The notes below the pieces were generated by a model. The model was not told the origin of the DNA. It searched no databases and saw only the letters and a list, made by a program, of their open reading frames with translations. DNA of 18,564 nucleotides, from assembly GCA_009936695.1 (NCBI GenBank), contig JAACEA010000135.1:1-18564 (forward strand). The letters run 5' to 3'. The DNA comes from Planctomycetia bacterium. Its GTDB lineage: Bacteria; Planctomycetota; Phycisphaerae; Phycisphaerales; SM1A02. Both the position numbers and the translations under genes were made by a program. Positions 12,389 to 18,564 of the stretch are shown one piece after another. How positions within the stretch are numbered: the first letter of the stretch is position 1; each line of letters starts with the position of its first letter.

Positions 12389-15239
12389 AGCGCCGGGACG
12401 GCCCGACCCGGTCACCAGCGACGGGTCGCGCGAGCAGCCTTCGAACGTCGAGGAAGGTGATCGCTCCGTCACCATCGACGTCCCGGGGATCGAACCGTCG
12501 ATCGAGATCCGTACCGAGCCCGCGCATGATCTCGAACAGGAGATCCTCGGGGCTGATCTCCGGCCGTCCCGCGTCGATCGCGGTCGAACCCGCGGGCCCG
12601 TCGGCCCGGATGGAGTCCTCCGATGGCGTGATCAGTCCCGGAACCGGGAGGCGCGGCGTGTCCACGTAGACGCGTCGCAGGATCAGGGAGGACACCAGTT
12701 CGTGGTTCTCATCGCCGAGCATGAACCGCGAGGGCGGCGTTTCATGGATGATCGGGAGCACCACCGTCGCCGGTGTCTCCCCGAGGCTTCCCGCCGCCAC
12801 CACCGAGATCGACATCCGACCGCCCTGGCGCCGGAGATCGACGTTGATCGTGTCCCCACGATTGAGATCGAGATCCTCCATCTGTCCGACGAACCAGGAG
12901 TCGGTTCCGACGATCGATTCGATGAGCACGGATCCATCGTTGATCCCGGAGCGAAGTCCGAGATACCTCCCGGCGCCGAATTCGAAGGTGCAGAGCGGCA
13001 TCGACTCGACGCGGGTTCCGATCGAGTAGTCCAGGCCGTCCGGTGGGAGTTGAAGCTCGGCCCCCACCCTCCACTCGCCGCCTCTGATCCCCAGCGGCTG
13101 GGACACCCGGGTGGAAGGCACCACGCCGTCGGTGATCGCCTCCCGGACCCAGTTCGGTTTGCCGGTCCGATCGGTCAGACTGCGAATGACCAGCAGGAAA
13201 TCGACCGAGGCGAAGTCGGGGTCGATCGGGTTGTAGAGCGCGATCGTCGACGTCCGGGGGGCGAGGAGCGTCGGTGACCAGGCGTCGATGTCGTTCCAGT
13301 CACCGGTCGAGACGATGTTGTGCGTCCGTTCGTAGGAAAATCCGCCACGCCAGACCCGCGTCTGGAGTCGCAGCTTCCCGCTCAGCAGGTTGCAGACCTG
13401 AAGATGAACCGCGGTCGACGACGTGGCGTTCGCGCCCGGCGGGTGTGGGTCGTCGATGCGGGCCGCCAGCAGCCGGGTGGTGCCCGTCGGACTCCCGGTG
13501 ACCCGATAGCACACCGAGTCGGGGGCGAGACCGAGGCCGTGGCCCCCGGGGATGTCGGAGGGTTCGACCCGCTCGACCGAGACGCCGTTGCCGATCTGAA
13601 GCTCGTCCGGGGGACGATGTGCACCGGTGTCGTCTCGCAGAAGGTCGACGCCGCCCGGCAGCGCCAGCAGGCCGGCCTGCGTTCGATCCTCCGATGGCAC
13701 CGCCGCCTTGAAGATCCCACTGGGGCCAAGTGCTCGGAATCGGTGGACGCAGACCCCTCCGTCCACGAGAAAGGGAACGGCGTACTGCTCGAAGTCTTCG
13801 GGAAGTCGGGCCACGGTGGCGAAGGACTCGCCCGTCGCGGAATAGAGGATGCGACTGTAGGTGTCGTTTCCACTCCACTCGAAGACCTGTCTCGCCACCA
13901 CCGGCCCGTTCGTCTGGGGAGTCGAGCGTTGCAGCCAACCGACGGTGTTGCCCGCCGTGCCGTACGCAAGGATCGAGGGCTGAAATCCGAGCATCTCGCG
14001 AAAGACCGGCAGATGCTCCTCGGACTCGGGAACCTCGAGATCGAGGATGGCGGAGGAGACGTTGTCTCCTCCACAGATCAGGTTGTTCACATCGTTCGCG
14101 GGACAGCAACTCCAGAACTGGTTCGTGGTCACCTGCGTGACCCCGTCACCGAGCTGGCCCTGCCATCGGGGGATGACGGTCCAGTTCGTGGGATCGTCGT
14201 AGTTCTCCCAGTCCGAGCACTTCGCCAGGACCAGCCGGCTCTTCGTGGCATCACCGATCGAGATCGTGACGCCGTTCGGCGTCCAGCCGGCCGCGTGGAA
14301 GTGCTCGCCCTCGCTCCGCCAGCTGGAGTGGACCTCGTAGAGCGGACCGATCTCCCACGCGGATTCGACCGACTCCCGCCGGACCCGGAAGAGCCCGCAC
14401 TGTCCACCCGTGGCCCGGCGCGTCGACTGGTGGTTCATGTAGTCCACGAGCGGCACGAACGCCTCGAGCAGATCGCCGCCCCTGGTCGTGGGATAGAACG
14501 CCGACATGCTGCTGAGAAAGCCGCGCTGGAAGAGATGCGCATCGGGATCGTCCGGCGGCGGCATGTCCATCGAGTGGGTCCAGACCCAATCGCCCTCCGA
14601 ATCCTCCTGCATCGCCGCGACGGTCACCCCGGAGATCCGCCAAGTGGCCGCGCCGCCCTTCGGATCCCCCTCGATTCGATCGCTTCGCTGCAACAGAAAC
14701 AACATGCAGCCGGGCAGCATCACCCCGCTGGCCACCCGATGCGTCCGGTCCGGACGTTCGAACGCCGTTCCTTGGAACGCGTCAGGTACCGGCTGCCCGT
14801 CTATCTCACGGCGATGGGAGATGCGGCGTGTGGGCGGCAGGTGGAAGTCGTCCCCGTTCCAGATCGACAGTTCGAAACGCCCGCGATCGTAGATGGCGAC
14901 CCTCGATTCACCCCCGTCGCGAGATCGCCCCGTGAGCACCACCGATGCGACCGACATCGAGTCGCACTGAGGCCGCCAGGGACCGGCGTTGAGCCCGTTG
15001 CGCGCCTGGTCGAAGCGCGGTTCGTCAGCCGCGATCTCGCGGCCACGGGCCTCATCCCAGATCGCCACGCCATGATCGATCTCGATGGGCGGAAGGGTCG
15101 ACACGATTCCGTCATCGAAGATCGCCTCCCGGCGGACCATGTCGTCATCGGCCGAAAGAGGCGCGACGATCGCCGCGACGCAGACCAGCGTGAGCAGCGA
15201 TCCGAACGCGGAATCGATGGCGCAACATCTCTTCATCAT
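12387..15239 (-). CDS. Large secreted protein of unknown function with dockerin-like C-terminal Ca2+ loop
   Basis: 950 residues. Residues 1-30 form a Sec signal peptide (MMKRCC, hydrophobic core, cleavage after PLSA). I do not recognise the family. Residues 100 to about 560 contain repeated strand-turn-strand blocks (RGRFELSIWNGDDFHL, HFHAAGWTPNGVTISIGDA, YSRILYSATGESFATVARL) that look like beta-propeller or sialidase-type blades. About 720-890 look like a jelly-roll/LamG-type domain (EWRVGAELQLPPDGLDYSIG, TFEFGAGRYLGLRSG). Near the C-terminus DVDGDGAITFLDV (920-932) is a textbook EF-hand/dockerin calcium loop, preceded by a degenerate partner. Single dockerin-like repeats of this kind are frequent in planctomycete exoproteins. 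Eleven or so cysteines in the mature part suggest disulfides. The TTG-less start at 15239 has a second ATG at 15236. No partner gene is adjacent; it is convergent with the pilin operon. Confidence 0.7.
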   Translation of the reverse strand: MMKRCCAIDSAFGSLLTLVCVAAIVAPLSADDDMVRREAIFDDGIVSTLPPIEIDHGVAIWDEARGREIAADEPRFDQARNGLNAGPWRPQCDSMSVASVVLTGRSRDGGESRVAIYDRGRFELSIWNGDDFHLPPTRRISHRREIDGQPVPDAFQGTAFERPDRTHRVASGVMLPGCMLFLLQRSDRIEGDPKGGAATWRISGVTVAAMQEDSEGDWVWTHSMDMPPPDDPDAHLFQRGFLSSMSAFYPTTRGGDLLEAFVPLVDYMNHQSTRRATGGQCGLFRVRRESVESAWEIGPLYEVHSSWRSEGEHFHAAGWTPNGVTISIGDATKSRLVLAKCSDWENYDDPTNWTVIPRWQGQLGDGVTQVTTNQFWSCCPANDVNNLICGGDNVSSAILDLEVPESEEHLPVFREMLGFQPSILAYGTAGNTVGWLQRSTPQTNGPVVARQVFEWSGNDTYSRILYSATGESFATVARLPEDFEQYAVPFLVDGGVCVHRFRALGPSGIFKAAVPSEDRTQAGLLALPGGVDLLRDDTGAHRPPDELQIGNGVSVERVEPSDIPGGHGLGLAPDSVCYRVTGSPTGTTRLLAARIDDPHPPGANATSSTAVHLQVCNLLSGKLRLQTRVWRGGFSYERTHNIVSTGDWNDIDAWSPTLLAPRTSTIALYNPIDPDFASVDFLLVIRSLTDRTGKPNWVREAITDGVVPSTRVSQPLGIRGGEWRVGAELQLPPDGLDYSIGTRVESMPLCTFEFGAGRYLGLRSGINDGSVLIESIVGTDSWFVGQMEDLDLNRGDTINVDLRRQGGRMSISVVAAGSLGETPATVVLPIIHETPPSRFMLGDENHELVSSLILRRVYVDTPRLPVPGLITPSEDSIRADGPAGSTAIDAGRPEISPEDLLFEIMRGLGTDLDRRFDPRDVDGDGAITFLDVRRLLARPVAGDRVGPSRR

Positions 15240-15334
15240 GAGCAGGGTCCCCGTTCCTCCGAGATGATCATGGGCGCGCCTCCGCCGCCCGGCAACTCGT
15301 CCGGCCGATTTCCGACGAAGTACCGACGGTCGCC

Positions 15335-15369
15335 CGGCGGGGTCCGAGAACCCGCCGAGGGGGCCCTCG
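15335..15369. repeat. Two adjacent inverted repeats in the spacer downstream of the response regulator
   Basis: CGGCGGG (15335-15341) pairs with CCCGCCG (15351-15357) across nine bases. Partly overlapping it is CGAGGG-GG-CCCTCG (15356-15369). They lie about 40-75 bases beyond the response regulator stop and upstream of the secreted-protein gene, so they could end the first transcript or lie in the second gene's promoter region. There is no T-tract. The rest of the 170-base spacer shows nothing I can name. Confidence 0.3.
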
Positions 15370-15409
15370 ACCCGAATCGACGGATTGATCCTCTGGCGAC
15401 CCTCGGAGG

Positions 15410-16801
15410 TCAGCGGAGCCCGTATTCCTTCAGCTTGCGATAGAGCGTCCGCTCGCCGATGCCCAGGAGGTTCGCCGTCTGCTCCCGGTTCCCGCCGGTC
15501 AGGGCGAGGGTCTGGCGAATCGCCTCCTTCTCAAGGCGGTCGAGGCCGACGCCCGCGAGCGAACCGATGCTGGTCCCGTCGTCGTCGCCGTCCTCGGTCC
15601 GGATCTCCTCCGGGACGTCGCGGCCCTCGATCCGATCATCGTCGCAGGCGATCACCATTCGATGCACCGCGTTGAACAGCTCACGCACGTTTCCGGGCCA
15701 GGCATAGCTCACCAGTCGAAGCATCGCGGGCTCGCTGACCTGTGGAATCGGGCGTTCCATCTCCGCCGCGAATCGACCGGCCGCATGGTTCACCAGCAGG
15801 GGGATGTCCTCACGTCGGGCTCGAAGCGGTGGAATGCTGATCTCCACGCCGCGGATCCTGAAGTAGAGGTCCTCGCGGAAGTCGCCGGTGGCGGACATCG
15901 ACTTCAGATCGCGATTGGTCGCGCTGACGAAACGCACGTCGGCCTTGCGAGCTTCGTTCGAGCCGAGCCGGATCACCTCCCCGCTCTCGAGCACCCGCAG
16001 GAGCTTCGGCTGCATCGCCAGGGGCATGTCCCCGATCTCGTCGAGGAAGAGCGTTCCACCGTCGGCGTACTCGAAGACCCCCTCGCGATCGCGATCCGCA
16101 CCGGTGTACGCACCACGGACGTGGCCGAACAGCTGATCCTCCAGCAGATTCTCGCTCTGGCCCGCGGTGTTGAAGGTCGCATACCGCTTCCGGGCCCGCT
16201 TGCTGAGCTTGTGGATCGCGGCCGCGACGAGCTCCTTCCCGGTACCGCTCTCGCCCGTCACGAGCACGGGAATCGTACTTGGCGCCACCTTGCGGATCGC
16301 CTGCACCACCTGCCGGATCCCGGCTGAATCACCGATGATGCCCTCGAATCCGTAGGCGGCGCCGAGCTGATCCTCCAGCCGCGCGGTGCGATGCCGGAGC
16401 AGGACCGTCTCCGCGGCCCGATCCACGAGGTTTCGAAAGACCACGAGGTCGAGCGGCTTCTCGATGAAGTCGTAGGCCCCGCCCTTGAGCGCCGCCTTCG
16501 CCGTGGGGACGTCGCCATGGGCGGTCACGAGAATCGTCTCGGCATCGGGCTGGTGCTCCTGCACGAGCGCGAGCACGTCGAGTCCCGACGTCTCGGACTC
16601 CATGACGAGATCCGTGACCACGACGTCGAAGGCGCCGTGCAGGAGTTCCTCGCGGGCCGATTCCAGCCCGTTCACGATGGTGCAGACGTGACCGGGCCGG
16701 CGGAGGGATTCCGCCATGACTTCGGCGTGTTCCGGCTCGTCGTCGACGAGCAGGACCTGGGCTCGGAGTTCTTCTCGGGAAGGAGCGTCGTTCGTGGACA
16801 T
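15410..16801 (-). CDS. NtrC-family sigma-54-dependent response regulator
   Basis: 463 residues in three domains. The receiver (about 14-130) has acidic pocket Asp20-Asp21, phospho-acceptor Asp64 in VVVTDLVM, Thr93 and Lys115. The sigma-54 AAA+ domain (about 155-390) has Walker A GESGTGKE at 184-191, the sigma-54-contacting loop GAYTGA at 231-236 (usually GAFTGA), Walker B GGTLFLDEIGD at about 249-259, SATNRDL, the arginine-finger region REDLYFRI, and WPGNVREL. A C-terminal Fis-type helix-turn-helix follows (LEKEAIRQTLALTGGNREQT, then ANLLGIGERTLYRKLKEYGL). It would open sigma-54 promoters when phosphorylated. No histidine kinase is adjacent, so the signal is unknown. The ATG at 16801 has TACAAT six bases upstream and no SD. 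It is divergent from murC. Confidence 0.93.
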   Translation of the reverse strand: MSTNDAPSREELRAQVLLVDDEPEHAEVMAESLRRPGHVCTIVNGLESAREELLHGAFDVVVTDLVMESETSGLDVLALVQEHQPDAETILVTAHGDVPTAKAALKGGAYDFIEKPLDLVVFRNLVDRAAETVLLRHRTARLEDQLGAAYGFEGIIGDSAGIRQVVQAIRKVAPSTIPVLVTGESGTGKELVAAAIHKLSKRARKRYATFNTAGQSENLLEDQLFGHVRGAYTGADRDREGVFEYADGGTLFLDEIGDMPLAMQPKLLRVLESGEVIRLGSNEARKADVRFVSATNRDLKSMSATGDFREDLYFRIRGVEISIPPLRARREDIPLLVNHAAGRFAAEMERPIPQVSEPAMLRLVSYAWPGNVRELFNAVHRMVIACDDDRIEGRDVPEEIRTEDGDDDGTSIGSLAGVGLDRLEKEAIRQTLALTGGNREQTANLLGIGERTLYRKLKEYGLR

Positions 16802-16807
16802 GTCCGG

Positions 16808-16813
16808 ATTGTA
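16808..16813 (-). promoter_or_regulatory. -10 element for a leaderless response-regulator transcript
   Basis: TACAAT (5 of 6 to TATAAT) on the minus strand, ending exactly six bases before the ATG at 16801. This is the best -10 of the set. I see no convincing -35 at 16-18 bases upstream. There is no SD. Confidence 0.55.
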
Positions 16814-16863
16814 CGAGGAGAGGCCCGACCATCGGGCGGCGGACGCGAAGTCGGTTACCGGCT

Positions 16864-16894
16864 GCGACAACGGACGCCGATGCGCCGATAGACT
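16864..16894 (+). promoter_or_regulatory. Candidate leaderless promoter of murC
   Basis: TAGACT (16889-16894, TANNNT type) ends seven bases before the murC ATG. GCGACA (4 of 6 to -35) lies 19 bases further upstream, a longer than ideal spacer. There is no SD. The 100-base region between the divergent response regulator and murC therefore holds both promoters. Confidence 0.4.
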
Positions 16895-16901
16895 CCACAA
16901 G

Positions 16902-18407
16902 ATGCCAGCCGAAACCGATCCCAGCACGACCCCGGAACGCCGGAGCGATCCGGACTTCCAGGGTCGATCCGTCCACTTCGCGGGGATCGGCGGCTCGGGC
17001 ATGAGCGGCCTCGCCAGGCTGATCCAACGGCGTGGCGCCACCTGCAGCGGCACCGACGCGGCCGATGGTCCCCTCGTGGAGGAGCTTCGCACGTCGGGCA
17101 TGGCCGTCTCGGTCGGCGAGTCCGACGACGCCACGCTCCCCGCATCCTGCGACCTGCTCATCGCCAGTGCCGCGATTCCGCCGGAACACCCGCTGCTCGC
17201 CGACGCCGACCGCCGGGGGATCGAGGTCATCTCCTACGCGGAAGCCGTGGGCCGGGCCATGCTCGGCCGGACCGCGGTCTCCATCGCCGGGACCCATGGC
17301 AAGAGCACCACCACCTCGATGCTCGCCCACGTCCTCGTGCAATGCGGCCTCGACCCGAGTTTCATCGCCGGTGCGAACTGCCGACAGCTCGGGGGCGGAT
17401 CGCGAGTCGGGGCGGACCGGCTGCCCAATCGTCTCGATGATCCTGCGGCGGGCGATCGACCCGGGATCTTCGTGGCCGAGGCCTGCGAGTTCAATCGCTC
17501 CTTCCACCACCACCACCCGACCATCGCGTTGATCAACAACGTCGAAGAGGACCACCTCGACTTCTACGCCTCGATCGACGAGATCGTGGAGAGCTTCCAC
17601 GACTTCGCGCGGATCCTGCCTCCCGCGGAGGTCGGCGGGCGACTGCTGATCGCCCACGAAGGCGGTCACCGACGAGAGATCTCCGCGGGACTCCGCTGCG
17701 GAGTCGCGACGTTCGGCTTCTCGCCCGACGCGGATCACCAGGTCTTCTTCGACGCCTCCGCCCGACGAATCGGCATTCTCGAGCACGGCGCATTCGTCGC
17801 GGAATGGACGACGCGCCTCGCCGGACACCACAACGCCCTCAACGCCGCGGCGGCGGGCATCCTCGCCCACTGGCTCGGCGCGGACTGGGACGACGTCGCC
17901 GAAGCGCTCGCCGCCTTCGAAGGCGTCGACCGGCGGATGCAGCTGCTGGGAACGATGCCGACCGCGGACGGAGGGACCGCGACGATCTTCGACGACTACG
18001 GCCATCATCCGAGCGAATGCGAGGCCACCCTCCGAGCCCTTCGCGTCGCCGAGAATCCCGGCCGGCTCATCTGCGTGTTCCAGCCGCATCAGCACAGTCG
18101 GACGCGATTCCTGCTCGACCAGTTCGCCCACGGTTTCTCGCACGCGGATCTGGTGGTGGTCCCCCGGATTCACTTCGTTCGGGACAGCGAGGAGGAGCGT
18201 CGCCGGATCTCCTCTGGAGATCTCGTGGACCGGCTCCGTTCCCACGGAACCTCGGCCATGCACGTGCACCCCTTCGAAGCCATCGTCGAGCAGCTCGAGG
18301 CGATCGGACGCGACGGCGACCTGATCGTGGTCATGGGCGCCGGCCCGGTCTGGCAGATCGGCCGAAGCCTCGTGGACCGCGCGACCAACCCCGGTCCGTC
18401 CGCGTGA
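16902..18407 (+). CDS. murC: UDP-N-acetylmuramate--L-alanine ligase MurC
   Basis: 501 residues. MurC adds L-alanine to UDP-MurNAc with ATP, the first amino-acid step in making the peptidoglycan stem peptide in the cytosol. All family landmarks are present: the UDP-binding Gly loop HFAGIGGSGMSG (25-36), the ATP loop GTHGKSTTT (130-138, Lys134), EACEFNRSF from 193, NNVEEDHLDFY, GHHNALNAAAAG, DDYGHHPSE (364-372) and FQPHQHSRTRFL. The EACE and EEDHLDFY forms resemble MurC of Gram-positive and PVC-type bacteria more than the E. coli form. A Gly/Arg/Asp-rich stretch at about 165-190 (GGGSRVGADRL and what follows) is longer than I expect there. ATG 16902 is chosen because it gives a short disordered lead-in before HFAGIGG and has TAGACT seven bases upstream. 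murB follows with a GTGA overlap. Confidence 0.96.
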   Translation: MPAETDPSTTPERRSDPDFQGRSVHFAGIGGSGMSGLARLIQRRGATCSGTDAADGPLVEELRTSGMAVSVGESDDATLPASCDLLIASAAIPPEHPLLADADRRGIEVISYAEAVGRAMLGRTAVSIAGTHGKSTTTSMLAHVLVQCGLDPSFIAGANCRQLGGGSRVGADRLPNRLDDPAAGDRPGIFVAEACEFNRSFHHHHPTIALINNVEEDHLDFYASIDEIVESFHDFARILPPAEVGGRLLIAHEGGHRREISAGLRCGVATFGFSPDADHQVFFDASARRIGILEHGAFVAEWTTRLAGHHNALNAAAAGILAHWLGADWDDVAEALAAFEGVDRRMQLLGTMPTADGGTATIFDDYGHHPSECEATLRALRVAENPGRLICVFQPHQHSRTRFLLDQFAHGFSHADLVVVPRIHFVRDSEEERRRISSGDLVDRLRSHGTSAMHVHPFEAIVEQLEAIGRDGDLIVVMGAGPVWQIGRSLVDRATNPGPSA

Positions 18408-18564
18408 CGCGGGTCTCAAGAAGTCTCTTCGGTGACCTCGACGTCGAGGTCGAGCTGGACGCACCGATCGGCGTCGACAGCTGGTTCTGCGCCGGCGGCC
18501 GAGCCGACTTCCTGGTCAGGCCGCGCACGCCCGAAGCCCTCGCCGAACTGCTCCGACGATCCCG
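18404..18564 (+). CDS. murB: UDP-N-acetylenolpyruvoylglucosamine reductase MurB, N-terminal 53 residues (cut by window edge)
   Basis: MurB reduces UDP-GlcNAc-enolpyruvate to UDP-MurNAc using NADPH and bound FAD, supplying the substrate of MurC. The visible part contains VELDAPIGVDSWFCAGGRAD followed by FLVRPRTPEALAELLRRS. This is the standard MurB N-terminus ('..pl...tt...gG.a..l..p.....l...l') leading into the FAD-binding fold. The start is a GTG overlapping the murC TGA (GTGA), indicating translational coupling; no clear SD precedes it. The murC-murB order is common in dcw-type cell-wall clusters, and the rest of the cluster probably continues to the right. Confidence 0.88.
   Translation, partial: MTRVSRSLFGDLDVEVELDAPIGVDSWFCAGGRADFLVRPRTPEALAELLRRS

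Noticed and set aside
9108..15355. Shared 12-base word CCGAGAACCCGC in two spacers (9108-9119 and 15344-15355)
   Set aside because: Several 12-base matches are expected by chance in a GC-rich window of this length, and the flanks differ.
13320..15443. Plus-strand frame of about 700 codons across the secreted-protein gene
   Set aside because: Arg/Asp/Gly/Val-rich translation without a signal peptide or motif; the minus frame has a signal peptide, aromatic-rich blades and a Ca2+ loop.
16329..18464. Minus-strand frame of about 710 codons antisense to murC and running into the response regulator
   Set aside because: murC is fully conserved on the plus strand; the antisense translation is compositional shadow.
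1..18564. Very frequent GATC/CGATCG words on both strands, considered as a functional repeat family
   Set aside because: They occur mostly inside coding sequence as preferred codon pairs (GAT/GAC-CG, ATC-GA) with no regular spacing; I did not count them against expectation.
1..18564. CRISPR arrays, insertion sequences, prophage genes, tRNA or rRNA genes
   Set aside because: None seen on either strand; no direct repeats with regular spacing, transposase motifs or tRNA-like cloverleaf ends.

Overview
The window is a GC-rich stretch of bacterial chromosome, almost fully coding, with no mobile elements, tRNA, rRNA or CRISPR. The gene mix suggests a flagellated, LPS-bearing planctomycete, probably of the Phycisphaerae type: flagellar rod, P-ring and hook genes, an LptF/LptG permease pair, type IV minor pilins, a large secreted protein with a dockerin-like Ca2+ loop, a small zinc-ribbon protein of a kind I associate with that group, and murC/murB. 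The taxonomic call is inference from gene content and style, not from a marker gene.

Layout. (1) 1-2450, minus strand: a tightly coupled flagellar operon read flgI > flgJ > flgN > flgK. flgK runs off the left edge. Two junctions are ATGA overlaps, and a strong sigma-54-type promoter lies just upstream of flgI. (2) 2583-4694, plus: a polytopic GT-C-like membrane glycosyltransferase, divergent from flgI. (3) 4710-5168, minus: a small zinc-ribbon protein. (4) 5233-6231, plus: a parvulin/SurA-like lipoprotein, divergent from the zinc-ribbon gene. (5) 6248-8996, minus: two LptF/LptG-family permeases. (6) 9224-12361, plus: four minor pilin/pseudopilin genes (PilV/GspI-, PilW/GspJ-, PilX/GspK- and FimT/GspH-like). 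(7) 12387-15239, minus: a 950-residue secreted protein of unknown function. (8) 15410-16801, minus: an NtrC-type sigma-54 response regulator. (9) 16902 to the right edge, plus: murC and the start of murB.

How it fits together. Nearly every gene concerns the cell envelope: flagellum, LPS export, outer-membrane protein folding, pili, peptidoglycan and surface glycans. The sigma-54 activator and the sigma-54-type promoter before flgI occur in the same window. This makes sigma-54 control of the flagellar operon a natural hypothesis, though nothing here shows that this particular regulator acts on that promoter.

The most interesting pattern is in the promoters. Most first-in-operon genes lack a Shine-Dalgarno sequence. 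They instead carry a -10-like hexamer (TANNNT, or at least NANNNT) ending exactly 6 or 7 bases before the start codon, several with a plausible -35 element 17-19 bases further upstream. This is the signature of leaderless transcription. Coupled internal genes, flgI and the first pilin gene mostly have Shine-Dalgarno sequences instead. At 5169-5232 two such leaderless promoters face away from each other and share the same -35 bases. I see no wholly novel multi-gene system. The best candidates for new biology are the promoter architecture, the PilX-like protein with a beta-solenoid body, and the 950-residue secreted protein.
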